A DNA stretch of 64,000 bases. Origin: an uncultured Collinsella sp. (GTDB lineage Bacteria; Actinomycetota; Coriobacteriia; Coriobacteriales; Coriobacteriaceae). Where the stretch lies: positions 1-64,000 of the forward strand of contig CALLNU010000046.1 in the NCBI GenBank assembly GCA_938005465.1. The letters are read 5' to 3'. Numbering within the stretch: position 1 is the first letter of the stretch; each line of letters begins with the position of its first letter. Shown here piece after piece: positions 6,917-15,023 of this stretch. Made by a program: the position numbers and the translations under genes. The notes beneath the pieces are model-generated. The model searched no databases, was not told where the DNA came from, and saw only the letters and a list, made by a program, of their open reading frames with translations.

Positions 6917-7681
6917 TTAATTGAGCGCCTGTGCGCGAATCGCCGCGCCAATCGCTCCGGCAAAGCGAGCCTGGGGCGAGGTGGTCACCGGCGACCCCAG
7001 CAGCTCGCCCAACCGCTCCACCACGAAGGCGTTCTCGCACAGGCCACCGGTCAGGTAGTACGGGGCGCCCGCGGCCTGCCCGGCCATGGTCGCCACGCGC
7101 GAGACCACGCTGTCGATCACGCCACGTGCAATGTTCTCGCGCGGCTCACCGCGACCGATCAGGCTGATGACCTCGCTTTCGGCAAACACCGTGCACATGC
7201 TGCTGATCTTGGTGGGCTCACCGGAACGCGCAAGGTCGGCCATCTGCTGTTGGGAAATACCCAGACGGTCGGCCATGATCTCCAAAAAGCGCCCCGTACC
7301 GGCAGCGCACTTGTCGTTCATGGCGAACTTGGCCACGCGGCCACTTTTAAGCTGAATGACCTTGGTGTCCTGGCCGCCCACGTCAATCACCGTGCCGTGA
7401 TCGCCAAACAGGCGCACGGCACCGGTGCCGTGGCAGGTGATCTCGGTCACGACCTTGTGCGCATAGGGCACGGCGACACGGCCGTAGCCGGTCGCGATCA
7501 CGCGCACGTCGTCGGCTGCCACGTCATAGCCGGCCGCTGCCAGCGCCTCGCGCAGCCGCTCGGAAGCATCGACCGAGGAGAACCCGGTTGGCTGCACGCA
7601 CGTCCACGCCACCGAACCCTCCCCGTCGACCACAGCAGCCTTAGCCGCCGTAGACCCGATATCGATCCCGATCCCTATCAT
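6917..7681 (-). CDS. Acyl-CoA dehydratase activase / ATP-dependent reductase activator (YjiL/HgdC type)
   Basis: A 254-residue ASKHA-fold ATPase of the BadF/BadG/BcrA/BcrD family. Visible are the phosphate-1 motif GIDIGSTAAKAAVVD at the N-terminus, VIDVGGQDTKVI, and two Cys-containing helices (NDKCAAGTGRFLE and SMCTVFAESE) that supply the [4Fe-4S] cluster bridging the homodimer. The known role is ATP-driven injection of low-potential electrons into a dehydratase or double-cubane partner. It lies directly downstream of two such partners, with a large structured element between (7734-7842). The start is supported by GGGAGAGAG 3 nt upstream. It needs strictly anaerobic conditions, as typical for this family. 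Confidence 0.9.
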   Translation of the reverse strand: MIGIGIDIGSTAAKAAVVDGEGSVAWTCVQPTGFSSVDASERLREALAAAGYDVAADDVRVIATGYGRVAVPYAHKVVTEITCHGTGAVRLFGDHGTVIDVGGQDTKVIQLKSGRVAKFAMNDKCAAGTGRFLEIMADRLGISQQQMADLARSGEPTKISSMCTVFAESEVISLIGRGEPRENIARGVIDSVVSRVATMAGQAAGAPYYLTGGLCENAFVVERLGELLGSPVTTSPQARFAGAIGAAIRAQALN

Positions 7682-7733
7682 GGCTCTCTCCCAATCTAAA
7701 CATCAAAGACAGCTGCGCGTTCAGGCGCCTTAG

Positions 7734-7842
7734 CTCTAGGTTTCTCAGGTGCCGGAGATTGCCCCGAAAGAGGAGCGCAGCGTACTTTGGGTACGCAAGC
7801 GACGGTTTGAGGAGCAAGATCCGGTGCCTGAGGAAGCTAGAG
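7734..7842 (+). ncRNA. Candidate structured RNA element, copy 1
   Basis: The outer stem 7734-7756 / 7820-7842 pairs over 23 positions with one mismatch and three G-U wobbles that are favourable only as plus-strand RNA. Inside lie a GA/GA internal loop, a short TTGC-containing stem, GAAAGAGGAG (7766-7775), a terminal hairpin GCGTAC-TTTGG-GTACGC, and GACGGTTTGA (7801-7810). It overlaps the stop codon of the reductase gene. See the finding. Confidence 0.55.
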
Positions 7843-9000
7843 GGTTTCGATGAAGGCGGCGATGCGAGTCTCGATCTGACCCATGTCGCCGTTGCTGTAG
7901 TCGGTCTCGATCTTCATATACGGAATACCCGCACCCTCGACAGCCTCCTGCATGCGCGCACTCTCCACGTTAAAGGTGTGGCACGCCTGGAGCACGCTCT
8001 CCACTACGCCATCGACGTGATACTTCTCGCACATGGCCAGCGTGTTCTGCATACGACCGTCGTTGGGCGTCATGACCGAGCAGTTAATGTCCAGGTAGCG
8101 ATCGGCGATAGCGCGCAGAATATCGGGAGCCTCCGGGTCGATCATCATGGCCGCCGTGCGCTCGCCCGAGCAGTCGTCCATGCACACGACCACGCCGCCG
8201 TTGGACTCGATGGCGCGGCCGATTTTGTTGATCACGCCGCCCACCGGGCAGCCGGTGATCAGAATGCGCTTGGCATCCGCCGCAACCGGGCGCTCGCCCG
8301 CGTCGTAGACCTCGCGCAGCTTGACAACCTTTTGCTCCAGCTGCTGCGTATAGGCCTCGATATCAAAGCTGAACGTACCGGCAAACATGGTGCTCATCAG
8401 GTCGACGCCGCTCATGGCCGCCGGCTGATTGGCCTGCAGCGCAAACATGTCGAGCTGGGCCGCACGCAAGCGGTTGCGGCGGCGCACAGCGGCGCGCAGG
8501 TCATCGTCGGTAATCGTGATGCCGTAGAAGACCTCGAGCTCCTCCTTGAGCAGGCGGCACTCCTCGTACCAGCCCTCGCGCTCGTAGGCGCGGTCGCGAC
8601 CCTGAGGAAGATGCAGAATGTGCGTGCGCTTGAGCTCGTTGAGCAGCTCGTACATCTTCTTCTTGCCGTCGCAGGTGGTCTCGCCGATGATCATGTCGCT
8701 AAAGTACGTAAACGGGCACTTTTGCGAATAGGCAAAACCGTACGTCGACTTGATGAGCGGACACAAATTTGCCGGCAGCACCTTCTCGGCCTCGGGAATC
8801 ACCTCGTCGGACGTACCGCACAGAGCCACGCTCGAGGCGCCCGCGGCATCGATAATCTCGAGCGGCGTATAGCTGCACAAAAAGCCGACCAGGCGATTAC
8901 CCGCCTGCTTATAATCCTTGACGCGAATAAACGCCGCCTTGCGCTGCTCGTTGAACTCCTCAAACGTGCGCGGCAACGGCTGCTCAATATTTTCCGACAT
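7837..9000 (-). CDS. Double-cubane-cluster-type anaerobic reductase (YjiM-like, 2-hydroxyacyl-CoA dehydratase family)
   Basis: A 387-residue member of the HgdB/YjiM family. Diagnostic segments in order are FLCSYTPLEII, LPANLCPLIKSTYGFA, the second cysteine stretch QKCPFTYFSDM, GETTCDGKKKMYE, ILITGCPVGGV, DDCSGERTA, LQACHTFNVES and a final TDYSNGDMGQIETR. These match the E. coli YjiM / double-cubane reductase layout more closely than true 2-hydroxyglutaryl-CoA dehydratases. The expected role is an ATP-dependent, low-potential reduction, electrons coming from the activase downstream; the physiological substrate is unknown. The start at 9000 has AAGGAG 7 nt upstream. It is a diverged tandem paralogue of the next gene. 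Confidence 0.87.
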   Translation of the reverse strand: MSENIEQPLPRTFEEFNEQRKAAFIRVKDYKQAGNRLVGFLCSYTPLEIIDAAGASSVALCGTSDEVIPEAEKVLPANLCPLIKSTYGFAYSQKCPFTYFSDMIIGETTCDGKKKMYELLNELKRTHILHLPQGRDRAYEREGWYEECRLLKEELEVFYGITITDDDLRAAVRRRNRLRAAQLDMFALQANQPAAMSGVDLMSTMFAGTFSFDIEAYTQQLEQKVVKLREVYDAGERPVAADAKRILITGCPVGGVINKIGRAIESNGGVVVCMDDCSGERTAAMMIDPEAPDILRAIADRYLDINCSVMTPNDGRMQNTLAMCEKYHVDGVVESVLQACHTFNVESARMQEAVEGAGIPYMKIETDYSNGDMGQIETRIAAFIETL

Positions 9001-9038
9001 ATAACTCCTTAACAAACCTTTTAACCAACCAAGGAGAC

Positions 9039-9138
9039 GGCTTTCCCAGGTGCCCGAGGTTGCCGTGAAAGAGGAGTCGCCGCGTACTTTGGTACGCAAG
9101 CGACGGTTTGAACGGCAAGATCGGGTGCCTGGGAAGCC
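9039..9138 (+). ncRNA. Candidate structured RNA element, copy 2
   Basis: The outer stem 9039-9057 / 9121-9138 has 18 pairs with one bulge and two G-U pairs on the plus strand. A GG/GA internal loop and TTGCCGT/ACGGCAA (9060-9066 / 9112-9118) follow, then GAAAGAGGAG (9067-9076), a hairpin GTCGC...GCGTAC-TTTG-GTACGC...GCGAC, and GGTTTGA. Internal loops match copy 1 while the outer arms differ. See the finding. Confidence 0.55.
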
Positions 9139-9156
9139 GCCGGGACGGATATAGCC

Positions 9157-10440
9157 CTAAATGGTTTCCAAGAAAGCCTCAATCCTGGTTTGCAGTTGGC
9201 CTGCATCCTCGCCGGCGTAGTCGGTCGTGATGTGCATAAACGGAATGCCTGCCTCCTCGGCGGCCTTCTCCACGGCAAACGACTCCATCTCATAGAGCGT
9301 GCAGAACTGCAGGGCCACGTCGACGATGCCGTCGGCATGCAGGTCCTTGGCCATCTGGACAATGTCCTTCATACGCTGGTCGTTGGGCGTAAAGACAGCG
9401 CAGTTGATCTTAAAGTAGCGCTCGGCGATGGCGTCGAGCATCTCGTCGACCGTCTCGCCGGACTCGTCGACCAGGTCCTTGTAGTAGCGCGAACCCGTGC
9501 AGGACTCCTCGCCCACCACGACGCCGCCGGCCTTCTCGATGAGGTTGAACAGCTTCCAGTTGGGCACGGCCATGGGCGTACCGGTGTACAGGATGCGCTT
9601 GGTCCCCTTGGGCGCCACGCCTTCGCCGGCCTCGATACGCTGCTCGCACTCAGCCGCCATATCGTTAATGGCTCCGGTCAGACGCGGTGTGTCGTCCATA
9701 AAGGCGGCCTGAACGGTCAGCAGGCTATCGAGACCGCTGATGGGCGCCGGATCGGCAGCGCGGGTCGCAGCCAGGCGCTGCAGGGCACGGCGCTTCTCGT
9801 TGACGGCGTGGATGGCAGCCTTCAGACGCTCGGGCGTAATCGTGACGCCGCACTCTTCCTCAATCTTAGCAGCAAGCTTTTTGACCTCGGCTTTCCAGGT
9901 CACGAGCGTCGACTCGTCGTGTACGTTGGGAATATCCATGACGTACATGTTCTTTTGCGTGGCAAAGAACTCGTAGGCCTTCTTCTTGCCATCGCAGGTG
10001 TTCTCGCCTACCACCAGTTCACTCGACTCAATGTAGGGGCAGACCTCGTCCAGCTTAAAGCCGGCAAAGCTCTTAATGAGCGGGCAGGTGTTACGCGGCA
10101 GATGCTCCTCGACCTTGTCCGTTACCCAATCAGCGCCAGAGCACAGGCCCACAGGAATGCCGTCACAGGCAAGTACGATCTCCTCGGGCACGTAGACGCA
10201 GAACGAACCAACGATCTTGGTGGCCTCGCCGGCCTCCTTCTTGTCGAGCATCTCCTTAATACGGCCGCTGTGGATGTTGGTGGCGACAAAATCCAGGTAG
10301 GACGTGGACTTGGGGCGATTGTTCTGCGTCAGGAACATATCGCCGTACATCTGGCCCACGGCGCCCAGCAGCATGTCGTGGTCGGCAAGATTCATGCCGA
10401 GGCTCTCCCACATCGGATGGAAATCGAATTCTTCAGCCAT
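9157..10440 (-). CDS. Double-cubane-cluster-type anaerobic reductase, second paralogue
   Basis: A 427-residue relative of the 7837-9000 product with a longer N-terminus (about 55 extra residues). Conserved blocks are GSFCVYVPEEIV, LPRNTCPLIKSFAGF, DEVCPYIESSEL, GENTCDGKKKAYE, ILYTGTPMAV, GEESCTGSR, LQFCTLYEMES and TDYAGEDAGQLQTR. One position differs from the paralogue: ITGCP there is YTGTP here, a lost Cys. The two proteins may form a heterodimer, as the A/B subunits of 2-hydroxyacyl-CoA dehydratases do, or act as separate homodimers. A 5' leader with a possible leader peptide (10600-10668) and hairpin (10486-10515) precedes it. Substrate unknown. Confidence 0.85.
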   Translation of the reverse strand: MAEEFDFHPMWESLGMNLADHDMLLGAVGQMYGDMFLTQNNRPKSTSYLDFVATNIHSGRIKEMLDKKEAGEATKIVGSFCVYVPEEIVLACDGIPVGLCSGADWVTDKVEEHLPRNTCPLIKSFAGFKLDEVCPYIESSELVVGENTCDGKKKAYEFFATQKNMYVMDIPNVHDESTLVTWKAEVKKLAAKIEEECGVTITPERLKAAIHAVNEKRRALQRLAATRAADPAPISGLDSLLTVQAAFMDDTPRLTGAINDMAAECEQRIEAGEGVAPKGTKRILYTGTPMAVPNWKLFNLIEKAGGVVVGEESCTGSRYYKDLVDESGETVDEMLDAIAERYFKINCAVFTPNDQRMKDIVQMAKDLHADGIVDVALQFCTLYEMESFAVEKAAEEAGIPFMHITTDYAGEDAGQLQTRIEAFLETI

Positions 10441-10485
10441 GGCGGTTCCCCTCTCGAACCAAAAATGAATAGCTACGGTATTGCT

Positions 10486-10515
10486 GCACGGTGGGTGGCG
10501 AAAACCCAGCCGTGC
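10486..10515 (-). other. Strong hairpin in the reductase 5' leader
   Basis: GCACGG pairs with CCGTGC and an inner GGGT with ACCC. On the minus strand the stem ends about 45 nt before the 9157-10440 start codon, with a TTTTT run shortly after. It could act as an attenuator or as mRNA protection. Confidence 0.4.
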
Positions 10516-10599
10516 TCAAACCCGGGATTTTGGGGAACCTGCTTTGCAGCTGATTATTTAGTTGTGCGTCGTCTCTCCCGGAGCCGTGAACATACCTGC

Positions 10600-10668
10600 T
10601 CATATGCGGCTCCGAGCCATATACAGGGCGCGCGCGGCAACGCGGCGAATGTATGTCGTCTGCGGCAT
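10600..10668 (-). CDS. Possible 22-residue leader peptide
   Basis: AAAGGAGGG (minus strand, 10684-10676) lies 7 nt before ATG at 10668, an excellent ribosome site. It opens a 22-codon frame, MPQTTYIRRVAARALYMARS plus RI, ending in TGA. It lies 160 nt upstream of the reductase gene and just upstream of the hairpin region. There is no obvious run of a regulatory amino acid, though five Arg codons occur. Expression is untested. Confidence 0.35.
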   Translation of the reverse strand: MPQTTYIRRVAARALYMARSRI

Positions 10669-10704
10669 GTGCGCACCCTCCTTTACCAGTTGAGGTCAAC
10701 TATA

Positions 10705-10736
10705 TCAACGGTCATCGACTATGCGAACACCGTTGA
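10705..10736. promoter_or_regulatory. Inverted repeat upstream of the reductase leader
   Basis: TCAACGGT (10705-10712) and ACCGTTGA (10729-10736) are perfect 8-bp inverted arms 16 nt apart. They lie just upstream of the leader peptide, where a promoter is expected. A regulator-binding site is a reasonable guess. Confidence 0.4.
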
Positions 10737-10831
10737 CATTCGTACGACAGCGTCGTGTGCCGTCGTTTAATAAATAATTATTTTGATTGATAAGAGTTTG
10801 TCATCCATCATTCGGCGAACGGCAAGACAAA

Positions 10832-10858
10832 GCCGCCGAGGCTTATATCCCCGACGGC
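10832..10858 (-). terminator. Terminator of the mod operon
   Basis: GCCGCCGAGG pairs with CCCCGACGGC (two non-Watson-Crick positions). On the minus strand TTTGTCTT follows. It lies 11 nt after the modC stop. Confidence 0.65.
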
Positions 10859-10869
10859 ATTAACCAGCG

Positions 10870-11940
10870 CTATCGACAAACCAAATGGATCCTGCTCGCA
10901 TCAAAATGCATGCGCAAGGTCTCCCCCGCCTGTGGCAACTCCTCTACAGGCACGCTCACCTTGTTGACCTTCCACTGCAGGCGCGTGGGCGCATCGGCGC
11001 GCGGCACGTCCAGCAGCACCAGGCGCTCAAAGCGAGAATCGCTCACGCGAGCCACATGCAAGTCGTAACTGTTGCGACCCCGCTCTGCGCGATTGTCAAC
11101 ATGGAAGTAGCTTGCGCGAATGCCCAGGTACGCCACATCATCGGGAACCTCGCGACCCACGTTAAAGGTCATGCCCCAGTCGAGGGCCTCAACTTCTTCG
11201 TCGCCGATCTTGCGCGCCCGGCTTGTGTTCTTGCAGCCCGTCAAGCGCAGCGCCGCCAGCGTCTGCGGGCGGCGGACCACGTCCTCGACGGAGCCGACCT
11301 CCTCGACATGCCCGTCGTGCATCACGCAGATGCGCTGGCAGAGGCGGCATGCTTCGTCGATGTCGTGGCTCACATAGAGCACGGTGCGGTTGCATACATC
11401 GAACAGGTCGAGCATGTTCTGTTCGAGGGCGCTCTTAAGATAGGAATCGAGTGCGCTCATGGGCTCGTCGAACATAAAGATGCCCGGATGCGCCGCCACC
11501 ATGCGTGCAAGCGCCACACGTTGCTGCTGACCGCCCGAGAGTCGCGCGGGATAGCGGTCGGCAAAATCGGCTAGGCCGAAAATGCTCAGATAGCTCTCGG
11601 CCAGCCTTTTGCGCGCGGCGGCGTCGCCCGCATCCTTTACACCGGCGCATACGTTATCGGCCACCGTCATGTTGGGAAACAGCTGATAGTTTTGGAACAA
11701 CAAGGCGCATTTTCGCTCCTGGGGTGACAGGTTGATGCCAGCCGCCGAGTCAAAAAAGGTCACGCCGTTGACGACGATCTTGCCCTCGTCGGGCGTCTCC
11801 ACGCCGGCAATGCAGCGCAGCGTGCAGCTCTTGCCACATCCGGAGGCACCGAGCAAGGCCACGCGCTCCTCGCCGGCCTCAAGCTGCATGTCGAGCACAA
11901 ACCCGGGATAACGTTTCTTAATATCCAGAACGAGCGACAT
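10870..11940 (-). CDS. modC: Molybdate ABC transporter ATP-binding protein ModC
   Basis: A 356-residue ABC ATPase: Walker A GASGCGKS near residue 31, Q-loop FQNYQLFP, signature LSGGQQQRVALAR, Walker B FMFDEPMSALD and the H-loop YVSHD. The C-terminal 110 residues form a TOBE/MOP-like domain, as in ModC, that can sense molybdate. It lies 3 nt after modB and last in modABC. With adjacent mogA and moeA the substrate is most likely molybdate, though tungstate cannot be excluded. Confidence 0.9.
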   Translation of the reverse strand: MSLVLDIKKRYPGFVLDMQLEAGEERVALLGASGCGKSCTLRCIAGVETPDEGKIVVNGVTFFDSAAGINLSPQERKCALLFQNYQLFPNMTVADNVCAGVKDAGDAAARKRLAESYLSIFGLADFADRYPARLSGGQQQRVALARMVAAHPGIFMFDEPMSALDSYLKSALEQNMLDLFDVCNRTVLYVSHDIDEACRLCQRICVMHDGHVEEVGSVEDVVRRPQTLAALRLTGCKNTSRARKIGDEEVEALDWGMTFNVGREVPDDVAYLGIRASYFHVDNRAERGRNSYDLHVARVSDSRFERLVLLDVPRADAPTRLQWKVNKVSVPVEELPQAGETLRMHFDASRIHLVCR

Positions 11941-11943
11941 GGC

Positions 11944-13386
11944 CTATCGACCTCCCTGTAATGCGGCATCATCGCGCATGAGCTCGGCCAGTGCCTCGCG
12001 ATCGATACACAGGGCATCACCGCCCGCCGGGTCGAGTGAATCGCCCTGTCCGGCGAGATCTTTGGCCTGCTTACGTTCCGCACGGGAAAGGCCACGCTCG
12101 CGGTATTTTTGCGAATGCGCCGTGTACATGTTGATGAACAGGATGACTAGGAAGCTGAACGCTATTACGACCACGACCCAAAAGAGGGCCACCGACGTAT
12201 TGCCGCCCATCCACTCAAAGTAGATGGCGATGGGAATGGTCTGCGTAATGCCGGCATAGTTGCCCGCAAAGAACAGGGTGCAGCCAAACTCGCCCATCGC
12301 GCGGGCAAAGGCGAGCACCGTGCCGGCGGCAATCGAGGGCCAGCCAAGCGGCATCATAAGCTTGGTAAAGATGCGACGCTCGGACCAGCCCAGCGTGCGC
12401 GCCGCATCGAGCATCTGCGTGTCGAGGCTCTCGAAGGCTCCGAGTGCCGTACGATAGACCAGGGGAAACGACACCACCACGGCAGAGATCACCGCCGCGG
12501 GCCACGTAAAGACAATCGAGACGCCGTGCGCGATAAGCCACTGGCCGACCCCGGTCGAACGTCCAAACAGCATAAGCAGCAAAAAGCCGCACACCGTGGG
12601 CGGCAACACCATGGGAATGGTAAAGACCGAGTCAAGCAGGCCCTTGATGCGGCTCGTCGTACCCATGGTCTTCCATGCGGCAAACAGACCCAGCGCAAAC
12701 GCGATCACCAGGGCAAGACCGCTCGTTTTAATGGACACCCAAAACGGACGATAGTCGATGTCGCCCAAAAAGGAGGCCAGAGAGGTCAAGGGCCCCTGCT
12801 CATCCCGCAACACGACAGACGATGCTTCTACCATGTGAGCGCTATCAAGCCAACGCGCGCCGCCCTTGGCATCACCCGAGGCTGATGCAATCACCACATA
12901 ACGGTCCCCATCCGCACCGCGCTCGTCAAAGCCATAGGTATACCCGCCGGCATCAAACGTTGTTTCCGCCGTCACATACCAAGGAAGATCCACGTCCCTT
13001 AGCTGCGCACCTCCCATGCAGTTTGCGCTGTCGAGCTCACAGACGAGGGCCTTGAGACCCGATACGCACTCGTTGTCCTGCGGATCCAATCCATACTTCT
13101 CGACCGCCTTGGGCGATATCCACACCACAACGCGATCGGCAGCAGGCGCCACTACAAGGTCCACGTCCTCGTCAACGGGAAACCGGTAGCCCTCAGGCTG
13201 GCCCTCCATGGCACGAGCGGTCCCCCTGGCCAACCGCTCAAAACCCTCGATCCCATAGGAAAGCCCATGAGCGGTCGCAGCAACCTGGGCCCCGTCCTCA
13301 GTGTCCCCAGCAAACGCAAATCCTGGCACCCAGCAAAGCGCGAAGGTCAAAGCACAGGCGACAAGCATGCGGACTCTATTAAGCAC
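11944..13386 (-). CDS. modB: Molybdate ABC transporter permease ModB with an extracytoplasmic N-terminal domain
   Basis: A 480-residue protein, about twice the usual 220-240 of ModB. It has a signal peptide (NRVRMLVACALTFALCW, then a cleavage-like region) and a soluble domain of about 170 residues. The ModB permease core follows with about five membrane helices and the EAA-type loop DAARTLGWSERRIFTKLMMP. A cytoplasmic tail of about 60 residues ends it. A GTG at 13386 is chosen because GGAG lies 6 nt before it; ATG at 13368 is an alternative. It sits 68 nt after modA and 3 nt before modC. The extra domain's function is unknown; it could contact ModA or the substrate. Confidence 0.85.
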   Translation of the reverse strand: MLNRVRMLVACALTFALCWVPGFAFAGDTEDGAQVAATAHGLSYGIEGFERLARGTARAMEGQPEGYRFPVDEDVDLVVAPAADRVVVWISPKAVEKYGLDPQDNECVSGLKALVCELDSANCMGGAQLRDVDLPWYVTAETTFDAGGYTYGFDERGADGDRYVVIASASGDAKGGARWLDSAHMVEASSVVLRDEQGPLTSLASFLGDIDYRPFWVSIKTSGLALVIAFALGLFAAWKTMGTTSRIKGLLDSVFTIPMVLPPTVCGFLLLMLFGRSTGVGQWLIAHGVSIVFTWPAAVISAVVVSFPLVYRTALGAFESLDTQMLDAARTLGWSERRIFTKLMMPLGWPSIAAGTVLAFARAMGEFGCTLFFAGNYAGITQTIPIAIYFEWMGGNTSVALFWVVVVIAFSFLVILFINMYTAHSQKYRERGLSRAERKQAKDLAGQGDSLDPAGGDALCIDREALAELMRDDAALQGGR

Positions 13387-13454
13387 GAAAAGCTCCAAGC
13401 GAATACAAGGACGGAGTGAAACATAAAACGATGGAATTATCGCGCCAAGCCGCT

Positions 13455-14330
13455 CTACGCGGAAAGCTCAAAGCCGTACTTGGCCCAAATCTTCTGGGCT
13501 TTCTTGTTGGTCAGGCAGAAGTCGATGAACGCCTTGGCCTCGTCGGCGTGCTCGGAGCTCTCGGCAACGGCACCCGGATACACGATGGGCTTGTGCGAAT
13601 CCTCGGGACACACGAAGGCCTCCTCGATGCCGTCGTAGCGGAAGATATCGGAGCTGTAGACAAAACCGGCCACGCAGTCGCCCGTAGAGACGTAGGCGGC
13701 AGCGGTGCCGACCTTATCGGCCAGGGCCACCTTGTCGGCGAGTTCGGGCGCATACTCGCCGTCGTCACCCTCGGTGCCGGTGTAGAGGCCCACGGAGGCC
13801 AGGGCCTGGTTGGCATATTTGCCGGCGGGAACAGTCTTAGCGTCGCCAATGGCGATCTTGCCGTCCAGATTCGCGACGTCGGCGATGGCCTCGACCTTAG
13901 TATCGGAGCCCTCGGCGCGAATGATCACGAGGTCGTTGACGAACATGTCCTCACGCGTGTCGGCATCGACGAGCTCGGCGGCTTCGGCGTCGTCCATGGT
14001 GCCCTTGGAGGCCGTGATGAGCACGTCGACGGCGGCACCGGCGCGCATCTGCTCGACAAGGTCGCCAGACGCCTTAAACTGCGTGTCGGCAAACGTGGTG
14101 CCGGTCTGCTCGGTGTAGAGCTCCTGAACCTCGGGCAGAGCTTTCTCGAGCGAGTTAGCGGCAAAGACCTGCAGCTCGACAGCCTTCTTCTTAGAGGAAG
14201 ACTTGACGGAGCCGGCATCGGAACCAGCGGGCTCGGACGTCTTGTTGCCCGAGCAGCCGGCAAGGCCAAGGCCGGCGGCAGCGGCAGCAGAAAGCGAGAC
14301 AAAACCGCGGCGTGAAACCATATCGAACAT
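13455..14330 (-). CDS. modA: Molybdate-binding lipoprotein ModA
   Basis: A 291-residue periplasmic-type binding protein. The N-terminus has a twin-arginine-like SRRGFVSLSAAAAAGLG followed by lipobox LAGC, so it is probably a membrane-anchored lipoprotein. The mature part begins ELQVFAANSLEKALPEVQELY, the classic ModA opening, with FKASGDLVEQM and GAAVDVLITAS typical of oxyanion binding. ATG at 14330 is chosen with AAAGGG upstream; a TTG lies at 14336. A perfect ATTCTC-GCTA-GAGAAT palindrome sits 100 nt upstream (14427-14442). It delivers molybdate to ModBC. Confidence 0.92.
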   Translation of the reverse strand: MFDMVSRRGFVSLSAAAAAGLGLAGCSGNKTSEPAGSDAGSVKSSSKKKAVELQVFAANSLEKALPEVQELYTEQTGTTFADTQFKASGDLVEQMRAGAAVDVLITASKGTMDDAEAAELVDADTREDMFVNDLVIIRAEGSDTKVEAIADVANLDGKIAIGDAKTVPAGKYANQALASVGLYTGTEGDDGEYAPELADKVALADKVGTAAAYVSTGDCVAGFVYSSDIFRYDGIEEAFVCPEDSHKPIVYPGAVAESSEHADEAKAFIDFCLTNKKAQKIWAKYGFELSA

Positions 14331-14426
14331 ATTCAACCCTTTCGAACGCTATGCCCGGGCACCCCGCCGCAGGCTTTAATCTGCAATCAGATTATACTTC
14401 CGTGCGAATAATGGTAGTGAGAAATT

Positions 14427-14442
14427 ATTCTCGCTAGAGAAT
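14427..14442. promoter_or_regulatory. Palindrome upstream of modA, candidate operator
   Basis: ATTCTC-GCTA-GAGAAT is a perfect-arm palindrome in an AT-rich 200-bp gap between mogA and modA. A TATAAT sequence lies on the minus strand at about 14396-14391. ModE-type regulators bind AT-rich palindromes here in other bacteria, but the match to ModE sites is weak. Confidence 0.4.
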
Positions 14443-14491
14443 ATAGATTCGAGGTACCGTACCCCTCGGCGTCGCTTCGGCGGAAAACAAA

Positions 14492-14520
14492 GGCGGAGCG
14501 ACCGATAAGGTCGCCCCGCC
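14492..14520 (-). terminator. Terminator of moeA-mogA
   Basis: GGCGGAGCGACC pairs with GGTCGCCCCGCC (one mismatch) around GATAA. On the minus strand TTTGTTTT follows. It separates mogA from modA, so the two blocks are probably separate transcripts. Confidence 0.8.
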
Positions 14521-14533
14521 GCAGGTAAACCGC

Positions 14534-15013
14534 TTAGTTGGTATGTCCGCCGCCCGCTGTCATCTGAGCCGCATGCTCCAGCTGGTCTGCTATGGCCTCC
14601 CAGCTTTCGCGGGCGGCCTTCGTAGAACCGGGAAAGTTTACGACAAGTGTATGACCTCGTTGCATGCAAATAGCGCGCGAGAGCATGGCGCGGCGCGTCT
14701 TGGTCATCGAGTACGCGCGAATCGCCTCTGCAATACCCGGCACATCGCGGTCGCAGACGGCACGCGTCGCCTCGGGCGTCACATCGCGCATCGAAAGCCC
14801 CGTGCCGCCGCAGGTGAGCACGACATTGGCGTGGCACTCATCGGCGGCTTCCACAATGGCATCACCGATCTCGCTGACGTCGTCGCGCACGACCACATGT
14901 GAGGAGACCGTCCAGTCCTGCGCCTCGATAAGCTCCTCGAGCGCGGCTCCAGCCTCGTCCTGAGCAAGATCGCGTGTGTCCGAGCACGTCACAATCGAAA
15001 TCTTCAACTCCAT
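14534..15013 (-). CDS. mogA: Molybdopterin adenylyltransferase (MogA/MoaB family)
   Basis: A 159-residue MoCF-fold protein with the active-site block TCGGTGLSMRDVTPEAT and an opening ISIVTCSDTRD. The family adenylates molybdopterin to prepare for molybdenum insertion by MoeA. The MogA versus MoaB assignment is by analogy; in many bacteria the MoaB-like protein does this job. The start at 15013 has AGGAGG about 6 nt upstream. It follows moeA by 10 nt in the same transcript. Confidence 0.87.
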   Translation of the reverse strand: MELKISIVTCSDTRDLAQDEAGAALEELIEAQDWTVSSHVVVRDDVSEIGDAIVEAADECHANVVLTCGGTGLSMRDVTPEATRAVCDRDVPGIAEAIRAYSMTKTRRAMLSRAICMQRGHTLVVNFPGSTKAARESWEAIADQLEHAAQMTAGGGHTN

Positions 15014-15023
15014 AGCGATCCTC

